A stretch of 64,000 bases of DNA from Erpobdella octoculata (Eukaryota > Annelida > Clitellata > Hirudinida > Erpobdellidae), in contig OZ022242.1 of the NCBI GenBank assembly GCA_963978895.1, positions 23,451,163-23,515,162 of the forward strand, read 5' to 3'. Below are positions 20,822 through 48,902 of this stretch, piece after piece. The stretch's first letter is position 1, and each line of letters begins with the position of its first letter. The notes below the pieces were generated by a model, which saw only the letters and a list, made by a program, of their open reading frames with translations, had not been told where the DNA came from and ran no database searches. A program made the position numbers and the translations under genes.

Positions 20822-23164
20822 TGACTTAGTGATTAGATAGGGGATCGCCGATAAATGACGTCACACGATTACGAAGAGTGAGTTCGCGCATTTGTGAAAA
20901 AGAAGGGGGTCATATTATATGTGATGTCACACCAAAACAAATAAAAACATTTAGATGTTCACATTTTTTCAAAGCTCAAGTGCCATTCGGGTTGACTGTT
21001 GTTAGCACACAAAGTCCACTGTTGATGCCTGATGCACATCAAATAGGTCAGAATCACCTTGCATAGTCAAGACTAGGTTGTGACTACAGGACACAAGGAA
21101 ATTCCGTCGGTAGATGTTGGAATCCAAATTCAATCTGTTGGTTTAGGGTTTAGGCAATAGTATTCATTCATGGACTTGATGAAGAACATTCGGTTGTCTA
21201 AAAATAAAAAAAATTGTTTGACGTTAATGTACGAACAAGCCAATATTCAACGTAATGTGTAAAATGCAATGACAGCAAGTGTTGCTCAAAATCATAAAGT
21301 TCATAATTCAATGTAGAAAAAGAGAAATTTCATCTACCCTACCCCCTTCTTAACAAGTTTTTCAATTGAGTGAAGGTTGAATGTTCTATCTCTGTTTGCA
21401 GTTCAAAGTCTGAAAGTGGTTATCTAATCCTTGTTGCTTGAGTCCATACGAGTTGTATATTGTCCGTCAATACAATATGTGCTTAGCGATAAGATTTGCA
21501 AACAATGTCTTACGTACTTCGCTTTGTTAGCCGTACTGCCCAACTACTCTACAACAAACACACAGGAATAAAATACTTCTTTAAAACTCAACAGGCCACA
21601 AATACTTGCTGCACGTAGGCAGCGGAAACTAATGGTTATTACCGCAAATGAAAAAATGGAGATGGTGCTGAATGTATAGATAAAGAAGAGCTGGATTTGA
21701 ATGGAATTTCCATTGCACAGGATAAAAAGATCAAAATTTTCCCAATTATTCCATGAGCATTTGCATCGCCATGGGAAAAGGCATGGCAAACATAAAATTT
21801 GTTTTCTTTTTCATATAAACTTTTAAAAATTGAATAAGTTCTACTGATTCTAGTGAGTCTATTGTTTTTTTTTGAAAAGATATTGAATGAGTGTTACAAT
21901 GCCATTTTAGATTTTTTTAGGGGAAGAGGTGCAGATCTTTTGACGTCATAATCAAGGAGTGTCTGACTTTGTGATGTGACGAATTGTGACAAGGGGGAGG
22001 ATGGAGTTAACAATCAGCTAAAATCATGTGATGCCATTCGTTGATGGCCCCTATAAGCTCAGATGCAAATTTTCTACATTGAAAACCTTACTATTTTAAC
22101 AACTTTACATCAATAATGTTGGTGTGTGATTTCAATTCACTTTTTTTAAATGTCTAAAAACAAAGCAAACTTGTTTGCAAAACTAAACTAGTAGAAAGTG
22201 GCAAGGTTTTTGACATTACGCGTTGTATCATCGCAAATTGTCATTTACTTTAATAACTGTTACGTTTCAGAAAGTAAAAATGATTCACAAAAAACGAAAA
22301 ACAAAAACAGACAAAAAAACAATCAAATGTGGCCACAAGTGTTATATTTCTCCGCTGGATTTTAATTCAGACTTGAGTCTGCATGTTGGAGTCTCCGTAG
22401 CCATCAATTCCTACCAGTTGTCCTGGAGGTGCGTATGAGTACTAAAATGAAATCGTATGCTTTTATTAAAAGTATCATTCACAGCATAACTTTATAAATT
22501 TGATAAAGTATTATTTTGTTATAAAGTAGAAGAAACATGGCTATGAATTCTATTTTTTCTTATAATATTTGCACAAGTATTCTTTTCCATAACTTGATCA
22601 TTTAAGTAAGGCTGAGAAAAAACGTTTGCCGACACTTTTGATTAACTACTAACTGTAGACATAGACATGTTGGGAGGAATATCGGGAGGTTGGGAGTCAG
22701 GTGTGTCATCGGCCGCGAAAGTTTCATGTGGCTGTCCAGTGAGTGACAATCTGGCACCAGTTCTTGCAGCTCTCGTGAAAGAGGTCTGCACAAGAGAAGT
22801 TCAGTGTCATATCAGCTGTGGCGTATGACGTGCTTCTGAAGTTTTATGAGTGATATTCATTCCGTGACATGAGTTTGAAAGCTATAGAGTATAGTATTAT
22901 AGAGGTGTGAGAGCGAGTGTGTATGCCAAGTCGAAAAGGGATGTGAGACCAAGTAGATATGTGATGTGAGTAATGTGAAAGTAAGTATGCATATGTGAAA
23001 CCAGATATGGGTAATAAATACGATATAGCAGAGTAATGAAATATTTTTTTATTGAATTATTTGTTTTAAGCGTTTAACTTATTCCGCAAAACCTAGAAAA
23101 ATAAATAGAAAATTGCGATTAACTTTTGACTGCTAACAAAAAAGTGACCCAATATCACAAGCCA
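20822..23164. other. AT-rich intergenic DNA downstream of the glutamate receptor gene
   Basis: No gene recognised. Two patches containing TGACGTCA- or GATGTGACG-like sequence with GGGGGA runs (20850-20960 and 21920-22010) look like decayed dispersed repeats. Small open frames on both strands carry no motifs. The right end will contain the receptor's 3' UTR; no polyadenylation signal was assigned. Confidence 0.35.
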
Positions 23165-37834
<14,670 letters not shown>

Positions 37835-39019
37835 TTTTTAAACAAATTCTTCACCAATCCTTCTACGAACACTTTCTTGAACGATTTTTTGTATTTAAGA
37901 GCAGACTTGTTTTCAAACAGTCATCACGTGACGAATTCCTGATTGTCGCAACCTTGTGGTCAGCTCGCGATGATTAACATATGCAAATGAAGCTCATTAA
38001 TATTTATTATTCCATGCTAGGGTATCGATTTTTGAGATTTTAATAATTTCTTCGGGCGACAAAAACGGTGTGAACATGTATTACATAATTATTTTCTCAA
38101 ACTTTAAACCGATTTTATATAAATTTTGAAAACGAAAACAACGCGATATTCGCACACTACGATTTTACATAAGTGGCTTTCCTCCACTCAAAGCGATGCG
38201 TTAAAATACACAGGCGACTGAATGAACAGATGTTTGCATCGAACGTCGTCTGCAACAATCGCTATCAGGACCATCGTCTTAATTGTGTCGCACATTAAGC
38301 GCTGCATCAGTACCAACTCGTGCAATCTATATGATTGTTTCAACAACAAATATTTTATTAAAAAAACAGTAAAAACAGAAATGATTGTGGTAATATTGTT
38401 TCTCCGTCATTTTGCATTGTGCCTGAATTGTCACAAAAACAAAACAGTTGCCCTTTGTAACATTTCAAACAGATAATTCTGTTATAAACGAGTTTCAAAC
38501 AATATGACACGAATTTTCTTTTGTATTTGTTTTGATAATATAAAAATATTATTATGTAATTAGGAATACCCCGTCAATAATGGTGGTTTTTTATCGAACT
38601 GTCAGATATTATTTTTTTTCCAATTCTACCATTATTATAAGACGTTTAATCAAGTCAAGATCCTAATTGTTGTAACTAATTAAATGTGATAATATCAAAA
38701 AAATGTTCAATGATTTGCATCGAACCTAGTTCAAGCAAATTAAAATCACTACATTTTACGCCATGCCTTCGTAAGACAGCTTCAATATCTTGCGATATTT
38801 TCATTCAACAATAAATCCATCATATGGATATCTTGATATAACAAGATATCCTTGATCCTGCATAATGTTTGATGTAATTGGATAATCTTTTGCATAATAA
38901 GCTTAGGTAAAAATGTTTTGGATCAGTTGTGTAAATACTTTCATTGCACGCCTGCGCGCACTAATTTTATCAACAGCTATTTGCTGACCACAGCGGCCCC
39001 CGTGTTATGCGAGATTGCT
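37835..39019. other. Upstream flank of the glutamate receptor gene, no second gene recognised
   Basis: The receptor 5' UTR and promoter should lie in the first few hundred bases (minus strand). No TATA or initiator was assigned. An 84-codon open frame at 38222-38476 on the plus strand has no recognised features. Confidence 0.4.
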
Positions 39020-40203
39020 AATATACATACAAACATACATACATACATACATACATACATACATACATAAATACATACATACATACATACATACATACAT
39101 ACATACATACATACATACATACATACATACATACATACATACATACATACATACATACATACATACATACATACATACATACATACATACATACATACAT
39201 ACATACATACATACATACATACATACATACATACATACATACATACATACATACATACATACATACATACATACATACATACATACATACATACATACAT
39301 ACATACATACATACATACATACATACATACATACATACATACATACATACATACATACATACATACATACATACATACATACATACATACATACATACAT
39401 ACATACATACATACATACATACATACATACATACATACATACATACATACATACATACATACATACATACATACATACATACATACATACATACATACAT
39501 ACATACATACATACATACATACATACATACATACATACATACATACATACATACATACATACATACATACATACATACATACATACATACATACATACAT
39601 ACATACATACATACATACATACATACATACATACATACATACATACATACATACATACATACATACATACATACATACATACATACATACATACATACAT
39701 ACATACATACATACATACATACATACATACATACATACATACATACATACATACATACATACATACATACATACATACATACATACATACATACATACAT
39801 ACATACATACATACATACATACATACATACATACATACATACATACATACATACATACATACATACATACATACATACATACATACATACATACATACAT
39901 ACATACATACATACATACATACATACATACATACATACATACATACATACATACATACATACATACATACATACATACATACATACATACATACATACAT
40001 ACATACATACATACATACATACATACATACATACATACATACATACATACATACATACATACATACATACATACATACATACATACATACATACATACAT
40101 ACATACATACATACATACATACATACATACATACATACATACATACATACATACATACATACATACATACATACATACATACATACATACATACATACAT
40201 ACA
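39020..40203. repeat. Giant (TACA)n microsatellite, about 1.18 kb
   Basis: About 295 nearly perfect tetranucleotide units, with interruptions only near the left end (39031 and 39069). Open frames of about 400 codons in several frames (YVCM and YIHT repeats) are translation of the repeat, not genes. It runs directly into the truncated 5' end of the LINE at 40204. Confidence 0.98.
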
Positions 40204-43200
40204 TAACTTCCCCGCTGCTGCTCACAAAGCGGATTGGTCGAAGCTCGACGAGATACTTTCCAAGCTTCTCAAAGTGCAGATGAAAGAACTTCCAATATTT
40301 CAAGTGAACAATCTAACTGACACCATTTACAACAAGTGTTTAGAGATGTTCGGTTCCAAGGAAAAAGTTCTCATGGACAGAGGCGAAAAAACTCATATTT
40401 CAAGGCGACAACGAGAGATTGCTAGACTCAAAAAGGAAAAAAAACGACTTCGTCAACAATGGAGGAGAGCTCCAGACAACGAGAAACTAGGGCTCTCAGC
40501 ATTACGACATGACTTTAGGCAGCGATTGAGTGCACTCTTGCGAGCAGAACGTTTGCGGGTAAAGAAAAGAGAACAAAGGAAGGCAAGATTCCAGTTTGTC
40601 AGAGATCCATTCCGTTATGGTAAAAGCTTGCTCGATCCACCAAAGTCAGGTACTCTGCAAGTCAGTAAAGAGCAGCTTGATCATCACTTCCGAGCTGCTT
40701 TCATTGACCCCTTGGGCGACAAAGAACTAGCTGAAAGATCAGATCTTCCCGAGATTCCTCTTCCAAAGGTTGCTTTCAACGAGGGAGTAATTTCAATTTT
40801 TGACATATCCCAATTCCTCCGAAAAACAAGAAATAGATCTGCTCCAGGCCCTAATGGTGTACCATACCTGGTGTATAAAAAATGTCCGGGTGTGTTGAAA
40901 GTTTTACACTCATTGCTCAAGTCTGCTTGGACTTCCGGGTCTGTTGATAAAGAGTGGCAAAAAGCTGAAGGCTTATACCAAAGGAGAAAGTTTCAGTCGA
41001 CATCAATCAGTTCAGACCAATTTCTCTTCTCAATGTTGAAGGAAAAATATTTTTTGCTGTGCTTGCCAAGAGGTTGACGAGCTATCTAACACAAAACGAC
41101 TACATAGACAAGTCAATTCAGAAAGGAGGAATCCCTGGTGTTCCTGGTTGCATCGAACATTCTACCATGATCTGGGAGTCTATAAAAAGAGCAAAACAGA
41201 ATCGACTCAGTTTGCACGTCGTTTGGCTTGATCTTGCAAATGCTTATGGAGCGGTTCGTCACCAGCTGATTTGGAGAGCTTTGACGATGCACCATGTTCC
41301 AAAGTTCGTTATGGATATTCTACGACAGTATTTTCAAGATTTTCACCTGAGATTATCGACAAAGACGTGTTCAACCGATTGGTTTCGTCTTCAGGTCGGT
41401 ATAGCCATGGGGTGCTCTATTTCTCCCATATTATTCGTGCTAGCAATGCAACTACTTCTGAATTCAGTTGGTGCAAGGGTAGAAGATGTTTATGTCGGCC
41501 GAGGTATTTTCATGCCACCTCTGAGAGCTTTCATGGACAACACGACAATTAGTTTGAATAAGTGTATTTCAATGAGACGGACACTTGATGTCTTCAGCGA
41601 TCTACTCAAATGGTGCGGAATGAGTTTTAAAGCATCTAAATCGAGAAGTCTCTCCCTGCGTCGCGGTAAAATTGATGAATACACCGTTTTCTCTGTTGAT
41701 GGTAACAAGATTCCAACAGTGAGCGACGAACCAGTGAAAAGTCTCGGGAGATGGTATTGTAAATCCCTGAATGACGTTGATCAGGGTGCTTCTATTCTCC
41801 GTATGGCAACTGTCTCCATGGAAAGCATTAATGCTGCTCCGCTTCAGAGCAGGTTCAAAGTGTGGATTTTGCAATTTGTTTTAGTGCCAAGACTGCTTTG
41901 GCCTTTGACAGTCTATGAAATTGGTCTGCAAGTTGTGGAGAAACTAGAAAGAAAGATAGCTCGTTTTACACGTCAATGGTTGGGTCTGCCTCCGGGATTG
42001 ACGTCTGTGGCTTTCTACGGCAAAACAGCCAAGCTGAGACTTCCATTGCGGTTTTTTGTTGAAGATTTCAAGATCAGCAAACTGAGAACTCAGATGATGC
42101 TCGATAATTCAACGGATCAGAGAGTCGCTGAGGTAAAACCAACTCTAATCTCAGGAACCAAATGGAATGCTAGGGTTGAAATAGAGAATGCCACGGTTTC
42201 TCTCCAGTGGACTGAAAGGACCGGAGCAGTTCAGTTGGGGCGGCATGGTGTTGGATGGAACCACCATCTCTGGTGGTCCAAGGCAAACGCTCAGGAAAGA
42301 TCAGACTTGATTGTTCAGGACAGAAAGCAAGCGATAGAAAGCGAGAGAGTTGTGAAGAGCGCACAATTGTCACAGCAAGGCGACTGGACCAGATGGGAGG
42401 AGACAGTTCAGCGGTCTCTGTCATGGGAAGATATATGGCGCTATGCTCCAGTGCGGCTATCGTTCCTCATTAGATCGATGTATGATCAGCTGCCAACAGC
42501 CAGCAATTTAAAGAAATGGAAATTAATTGAGAACGATGAGTGTCAGCTCTGCGGTCAGTTGCAGTCATTGATTCATATTCTTTCCTCCTGCTCCTATTCC
42601 CTTTCTCATGGTAGATACACGTGGCGCCACAACCTTGTTCTCCAAAAGCTGCTGGGATTTGTAAAAGAGGCCTGCCGAAAAGCCAACTCAATGGAGGTGA
42701 AACCTAGGAGGAGGATTTATTTTTTGAGAGAGGGATTGCCGCAGCTAAATCGCCCAAAAAGAACCCTCACGGAAGGAGAGAATGTTTTCCATGCGGCGAA
42801 CGACTGGAGGGTCTCTGCCGATCTGAAAACGGAAAAGTGCTTCCCAGTTTCAATAAAGGAAAGTGGAAAAAGGCCAGACATAGTTGTTTTTTCGAGTCTG
42901 GCCAAGACATTTCTTCTCATCGAGTTGACAGTGCCTTGGGAAAGCAACATGGAGGCCAGTAACATCATGAAATTAGAAAGATACAGAGAATTGATGTTGG
43001 ATTTGGAAGCAAATGGCTCAAGAGCTGAGCTTTTTGCTGTTGAAGTCGGAGCACGCGGTTTGGTTGGTAAATCTTTGCTAAAGTTGCTGCGGGCCCTGGG
43101 AATGTCTAACAGAGAGCGGACCCGTGCAATTAAACAGATTTCTGAAGCAGCAGAATCGGCTTCATTCTGGATTTGGTCTCAAAGAGAGAAAAAAGAAGAT

Positions 43201-43242
43201 TTTCCAAATTTAGAAGCCGCTCTCTCCGCTCCGCAAGAATAG
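40204..43242 (+). pseudogene. Reverse transcriptase with C-terminal zinc finger and restriction-like endonuclease
   Basis: Frame 1 (40204-about 40975) is basic (ISRRQREIARLKKEKKRLRQ) and enters the RT with SAPGPNGVPY. One base appears lost near 40973-40977. Frame 2, to 43242, continues with FRPISLLNVEGK, VVWLDLANAYGAVRH and GIAMGCSISP. The catalytic box reads AFMDN where two Asp are expected; relatives have MDD, and the second Asp is Asn here (codon AAC). Further on come a zinc finger (CQLCGQLQSLIHILSSC), the conserved HGRYTWRHN patch, and the PD-(D/E)xK-type endonuclease core RPDIVVF with LIELTVPWE. The frame ends with a basic WIWSQRE tail. The frameshift plus the lost Asp make this copy inactive. 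Confidence 0.88.
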
Positions 43243-43567
43243 AATTGCTTCGTCTTTGTTTACGTGGCGATATTAAGTACCGCTACGAAAGCGAAGCCGT
43301 TATGTCGTCGAAGGTTTTCTCACTTGAGTAGTCTGAATTTCTCTAAAGTCGCGAGTTTATTTGCATGACAAATATCTGCAACGATGCAAGGAATGATAGA
43401 AATTCGTTGTCGGAAAAGAACAGAAACATTTTCTGCCGGAGGACGTTCGTCCGTCGAACGTGGCTCGCCCCCCTTAGAACGTCAAGAAATTAAAGAGCCG
43501 AAACGTTTGCTTGAGGGGGGGTTTTCTTCTGATGACCTCCACAGAGAAGCTCTTCAGGAGTGAACAC
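43243..43567 (+). other. 3' untranslated region of the RLE-type LINE
   Basis: Non-coding and moderately GC-rich compared with its surroundings. It ends with GCTCTTCAGGAGTGAACACACACAC before the CATA array. No poly(A) is present, so the CATA/CA repeat itself may be the element's 3' junction. Confidence 0.6.
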
Positions 43568-44072
<505 letters not shown>

Positions 44073-44639
44073 AAGACATTGGAAATTACGTATATAGATT
44101 GTATCATCATCATCACCTGATTATATGAAAACAATAACTAAATCGAAAAAGAATTGATTTCCCACAGCAGAAACTCAAATATATTTTTAAGATTTTCCTA
44201 TTATTTCATGGCCCCTATAAGACATTTTAAATATAACCATAGAATTAGATACAGTTCCAAAACTCATTTATTATTCTTCCAATAAAAAACAAAACCCTGC
44301 CAAAGAACCCTTATACGAATTAGCAACTGGTGTCAAAAGCGGGATACTTTTGGAAATGGTTTTAATTACTTTGGATGAATTGAAGAGCTCAGATTTAAAA
44401 GGGCAGCTTCTTCTGAAGGAGTAATCCTCTGTTTGCAAAAAGAACTAATTGAAAGAAAGGTTACGACAATTTCTTGAATGAGAAGACCCTGTTACCTTTG
44501 AGTTTAAAATCAAAACCCCAATTGAATTGGTGACATTGTTGAGAGTGTAAAACAGAGCAGCACAGGAAGAAAACAGAGCAGCGCAACGAAGAATTAAAGA
44601 ATTAATTCTTGACGATCGGCTTCGATTATCAGAAGTTGA
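44073..44639. other. AT-rich spacer, no gene recognised
   Basis: Nothing beyond a few short open frames. The end runs into the purine-rich short Helitron. Confidence 0.35.
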
Positions 44640-44902
44640 GAAGCGAGAGATAGAGTGAGCGGGAAGGGGAAAGCGAGCGGAAGCGGGAAGGAATAAGCGA
44701 CTGGGACGGGAGGACAAACTGGAACGGGAAAGCAAAGGAGAATGAAAGAGCGAATAGGAACGGGAAAACAACTGGGAGCGGGAGAACGGGCGATAAAAAA
44801 AGGAAGCAGGAAAGCGAGAAGGTACAGGAAAGCGGGGAAGGAAACGGGAGCGAGAGAAAAACCCATAGGAAAACCTCTAAAAACGCCGGGTAACACAGCT
44901 AG
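44640..44902 (+). mobile_element. Short Helitron-family 3' end with GGGAGCG minisatellite
   Basis: A purine-rich GAGCGGGAAGGGGAAAGCG-like run leads into AGGAAACGGGAGCGAGAGAA, AAACCTCTAAAAACGCCGG and GTAACACAGCTAG at 44902, followed by T. The order and wording match the complete copy at 36982-37539. The 5' end was not located; it may extend upstream of 44640. Confidence 0.75.
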
Positions 44903-44904
44903 TA

Positions 44905-45860
44905 TATCTATATACGCAGTGCCCGTCGCGGCTTCGCTCGCCCGTCGACAACTTGGCCTGGCTTGTTTCATAAACCGAAATTCTGGCCCAGCTTGACTTA
45001 AGGTCCGGTCCGGCCTGTTTGAAGACCCTAAAATCACGGCCTGGTCCGGCCCGTGCAGTACTCTAATCCATAGAGCCATACACGGTTTTTTTGCGATATG
45101 GTCCGGCTTATTTTACAAGCAGAAAAATCTCAAATGAGGAGGTTTTGAAATTTGGTATCAAAATTCTTCTTAAAAAAATAAAAATATACCTGTTTCATCA
45201 TTTTTTGAAAATTTGGTTTCGGGACTTTAAATGTGGAGTGTAAAATAGGGTTTTTTTTATAGATTAACTGGTACTCAAAAACTGTAAGTGCTGTGTAGTA
45301 TTTACTCGAGAAATAAAGATATACGTGTTACACTGTTTTTTGATAATTTTGCTTCCGGGACCTGAAATGTGAGGTAGAAAAAAAAAATCAATCGCTTAAA
45401 AACACAAAACCTAAACACGTGAAAGTGCTAAAATTTAGTATCTATATTTTTTAATATAGAAAGATAGAGTTATATGTTTTTTAGAATAACTGCCATTCAT
45501 AAATTAAAAATACTACAGATATAATAATTAGTATTTAGATGCTACTTAGAAAATAAAATAACACATATTTTACCATTTTTTATTTATTTTGGCTTCCGGA
45601 AATTTGATGTAAAAAAAGATTATTTGCTTGAAAACTCAATAACTGGAAATGTGAAAACATTAATATTCAGTATTTATGTTTTTCTTTAAAAAATATAATA
45701 GAATACATTTTTCATTATTTTTCGAAAAATTAGTTTCCGAGCTTTGAGGTTTTGTGCCGGTAAAACTGGCTGAGTCCAGTTCAGTATGTACCGGGCCAGA
45801 CCTTAACTTTTGTGTTTATGAACCGGGCCGGTTTGGGCCTGATATTTTGTGCCTGCTGAA
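44905..45860. repeat. Composite: family-2 Helitron tip, GGCCCGGCC segments and inverted 157-bp-type repeats
   Basis: Starts with GCAGTGCCCGTCGCGGCTTCGCTCG, the minus-strand 3' tip seen in the 55598 Helitron, then a GGCCTGG/GGTCCGG-rich segment ending in GTGCAGTACTCTA (45064). From about 45110 to 45760 the repeats of the 55598 element appear in the opposite orientation (for example ACTCAAAAACTGTAAGTGCT). A second GGCCCGG segment in reverse follows, to about 45860. No protein is encoded. Confidence 0.65.
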
Positions 45861-46751
45861 GAATTTGCAGTTGTGAAAATTGAACAAAACTTTCTGAGTT
45901 TTTTGTCTGCGTACATTCCGTTACTTTTTTGTGTAAATTAGCGTTTGCTGTGAATTTACATAAGAGTGCCTGAATTATCGCTCGTAATGACTGATGCTCT
46001 GAAAACCCGCAAAGACTAAACAAGAGGTTACTGAAATTGCCCTAAAACTTAGGCTACATATGTGTGAGAAATGCACAATGGGTAACGCTGATGTCTTGAA
46101 CGAGCTCCTTATGAGAACACACACAGATGATGAAGTCAAGACTGGAAAACTTGAGGCTATATCACCGGAGATTCAAAAAATCAAAGAGATCACAAAGAAA
46201 AACTTTGCAGAGAGATCAGAAAACTTTGATGCTGAGAAGTTAGAGCTCTCACTTTGCAAAGTAAAGCTTGGCGAGATCAGGGATGAGCTGAAGTGCCTCA
46301 GCCGAAAAATAGCAGATCTCGACATAATACCTCTTTCAAACAAGTTGAAAGAGGTCGACACCGCAACCAAGAAATGGTCAGACTTATTCAAGGAAAAAGT
46401 TGATGTGCTGGTCGACGATGTCAGAAAAGTCCATAGTTCTGCTCTGAGTAAAAAAGATGATCAGGCGGCCGATCTACAACTTTGTTTGAGGAAGGCACTG
46501 GTGTTGTGTTTGATTATATGTATATAAGAATAAACCTACGGATGATATACACACAAGTTTATTCAAACGAGTCAACGAAGCAACCACGAGATTAACAACT
46601 GAAAGGGAACAAGGCAGAAGTCCAACTATCTTCCAAGAACATAGAATGTTCAACATAGATATATCAAGAACATCGAATGTTCAACATAGATATATCAAGA
46701 ACATCGAATGTTCAACATAGATATGTCACACCTCCTCCCTAAGATTTTTTT

Positions 46752-47872
46752 TTAAAGTTCAACAAATCTGACTGGAGGTCTTGACAGCCTTCCTGATCTG
46801 GTAACATAACTTCGAGACATGTCTTCACTTGGTTCTACATCTGCTTCCGTCTGGTGCTGATCTAAATTCAGTTGTGTCGCCTCATCCGGAGTTTCTGGAC
46901 AGTCATCAGATGCTGGGATAACCTGAGTTGGACCAGGTTCTTTAGTTGAAATGAGATGTCGACGATTTCTTCTCACTTCTCCACCAGCGTCCGTCTGCAC
47001 CACATATGAACGAGAAGTGCCATGTTTAAACTTGACCTGACCTGTAATCCACTGGCCATGGTGATGGATTCTGACGGTTTCTTCAGGTTGCAATTTGGGT
47101 AAATTGTGAGCAGACCTGTCATAATACGATTTCTGCTTTCTTTGCAACTTTTGGAGTTGATTTTTTCCATGGATGACTCGGGGGAGCAGTTTTGAGACTC
47201 ATGTTGAAAAACTTCATGTTGTTGCTGACTTCTGGATCTTTGTTCAGAATAACCTTTTGTTCCTTTACCAGAGTAACATCTTCCTCCTACTTTAGGTGTC
47301 CTCTGTGGTCGAGGACCCCACACTTGTTGCTGTTGACGAGATTGTTGGATCTGCTCATATTGCTGCTGACGTGGTTGGTACTGCTGCTGCTGACGCGGCT
47401 GATACTGTTGCTGACGGAGCTGGTACTGCTGCTGACTTGGTTCATGATGCTGCTGGCGGTTGTCACGTTGCGGCTGACGGTTGTCTTGCTGCAACTGTCG
47501 GCCATACTTTGCTTGCTGAAACTTTTGGTTGCTCTGCTGCAATGGCTGGAGTTTCTGGTCCTTCTTCTGCCGGGAATATGACTGTTGCTGTTTTGAAGAT
47601 CTGTTCTTCAGTTCTTTTCCAAACGGCTGCATTCCTCTGATGTATCGCGGTCCTGTCGTGGCCGTCGTAGTTTTCCAACTAGCTGGTGTTGCATGCCAAG
47701 CAGAGGATTTTCTGTCTTTGAACTCATTAATGATGTTTTTTGATGAATGTGTCATCACTTGGTCAACCCTTCTAATCAAATTCAACTCCTGGCAGCTGGG
47801 AAGACCTAGAATAGGAGAAGCAGGATTGCTGACTACAAAGAATTGTGTTGGGACAACTGATAGAGTTACCAC
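46752..47872 (-). pseudogene. LTR-element remainder: Gln-rich block replacing RT/RNase H/integrase core, then integrase C-terminus
   Basis: A 300-codon frame (46973-47872) starts with the end of the protease (PILGLPSCQELNLI). It then becomes strongly Gln/Arg-rich (QPRQQQQYQPRQQQYEQIQQ). An overlapping frame (46752-47147) carries QKSYYDRSAHNLPKLQPEE, RIHHHGQWITGQVK and RRNRRHLI, which fit the C-terminal domain of Ty3/gypsy integrases, then an acidic tail. The expected 2-3 kb of RT, RNase H and integrase core are absent, and the origin of the Gln-rich block is unknown. Confidence 0.75.
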
Positions 47873-48172
47873 TCCAACCGGGTGTACACTGGCATTGCTG
47901 AACGATGTGAGTACTGCCTTGGTTTGACGAAGAGGTGGTCAACTTCTCATTTTATTCCAAACGGTTTTGGGCAATATGTTCACCTCCGCTCCAGTGTCTA
48001 GTTTGCATCGTACCTTTATTCCTCCAACAACAAGTTCTTTCCACCAAGCCTTTGTCATCTGTAACGTTTGACATGTGTTGATGTAGAAAGCGTCCTGTAA
48101 CTCGTGGACTGCAGGGGATCCATGTGCTTTTTGACATTCCGATCCGCGTTGATGAATTCGAGCTCCTCGACA
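47873..48172 (-). pseudogene. LTR-element aspartic protease, frame-broken
   Basis: Between gag and the next frame, mixed frames read CKLDTGAEVNILPKTVW (DTGA active site, near 48010-47960), preceded by AWWKELVVGGIKVR. The continuation, VTLSVVPTQFFVVSNPASPILGL, lies at the start of the following frame. A stop in the codons after the DTGA segment and a frame change separate the pieces. Confidence 0.75.
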
Positions 48173-48902
48173 TTATTTAGCATAGTGGTTATGCTTTCCA
48201 CAGGAGAGACACTGTTTGCCAAACGCCGGGCATTTTTTGGGAGGGTGAGTTCCACCGCAGTTTCCACATTGATATGTTGCCCCGCCCGGTTGCAGGGGTG
48301 TCATACTTTCTTTTCTGACTGCAAAGACCGCTGGTTTGTTTTCGCCATTGATGACTTTTACCTGGTTCTTTACACATTCCGCTGATCGGCAGATTTTTAT
48401 CGCTTTTTCTAACGTAAGCTCGTCTTCTCGGAGAAATCTTTCTAGCAGAGTCTTATCGGCACATCCGAGTACTATTCTGTCTCTGATCATCGGTTCGAGC
48501 TGGTTTCCAAACTCACATGATCGGGCTTGATTTCGGAGCTTCATTAGAAACCCTTCTATTGACTCGTCTGAAGACTGCGTTAATTGCCAAAATGTCACGC
48601 GCTCAGAAATGACATTAGTCTTTGGTGTAAAAAATTTTTCAAACCTCTTGACCACTGCTTCATAGGAATTTCTGTCCGATTCATCTAGGTCGAACGCGTT
48701 GAAGATCGGAAGAGAATCAGGTCCGAGGAAACTCAAAAGCATTGCTACTAAAATGTTGCCGGTCTTCTTGAGAGAGTCGGTTGCAATCAGGTGAATCTGA
48801 AACATTTGAATAAACCGTTGCCATTCGCTCGCTAGATTAGCGGCATCGAAGCGAAATACATAATCACCTTTAAAAATCAAGTAATTTGTCGACTGCGCCA
48901 TG
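48173..48902 (-). CDS. LTR-element gag with zinc knuckles
   Basis: Read from ATG 48902-48900 (MAQSTNYLIFKGD), whose first base is the last LTR base; the ATG overlaps the primer site. The protein has a gag core (WQRFIQMFQIHLIATD, SIEGFLMKLRNQARSCEF). It ends with two cysteine-rich knuckles (CGNCGGTHPPKKC and CLSCGKHNHYAK). The order and length match gag of Ty3/gypsy elements whose pol includes DTGA proteases. The frame stops at 48173, just before the protease. Confidence 0.88.

Larger units (their letters stand above)
40204..43567 (+). mobile_element. RLE-type LINE (R2/NeSL/Hero-like superclade) embedded in a TACA/CATA microsatellite
   Basis: A single-ORF non-LTR element with a C-terminal restriction-like endonuclease. 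The coding frame is already open where the (TACA)n array ends, so the 5' end is truncated or fused at the repeat. About 320 bp of 3' UTR follow the stop at 43242, and at about 43568 a CATA repeat resumes. The element is therefore bounded on both sides by the same tetranucleotide. Elements of this superclade are often site-specific. Clade assignment within the group is uncertain. Confidence 0.82.

Noticed and set aside
39020..40203. Possible CRISPR-like or satellite array
   Set aside because: Unit is 4 bp without spacers; it is a microsatellite.
38977..40303. Open frames of about 390-430 codons (YVCM or YIHT repeats) on both strands
   Set aside because: They are six-frame translation of a tetranucleotide microsatellite; every frame is open because the repeat has no stop.
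41113..42968. Minus-strand frames opposite the RLE-type LINE
   Set aside because: Short, motif-free shadows of the RT frame.
47192..47640. Leucine-rich plus-strand frames that look like membrane proteins
   Set aside because: They are the antisense of the Gln-rich (CAG/CAA) coding block of the LTR element.
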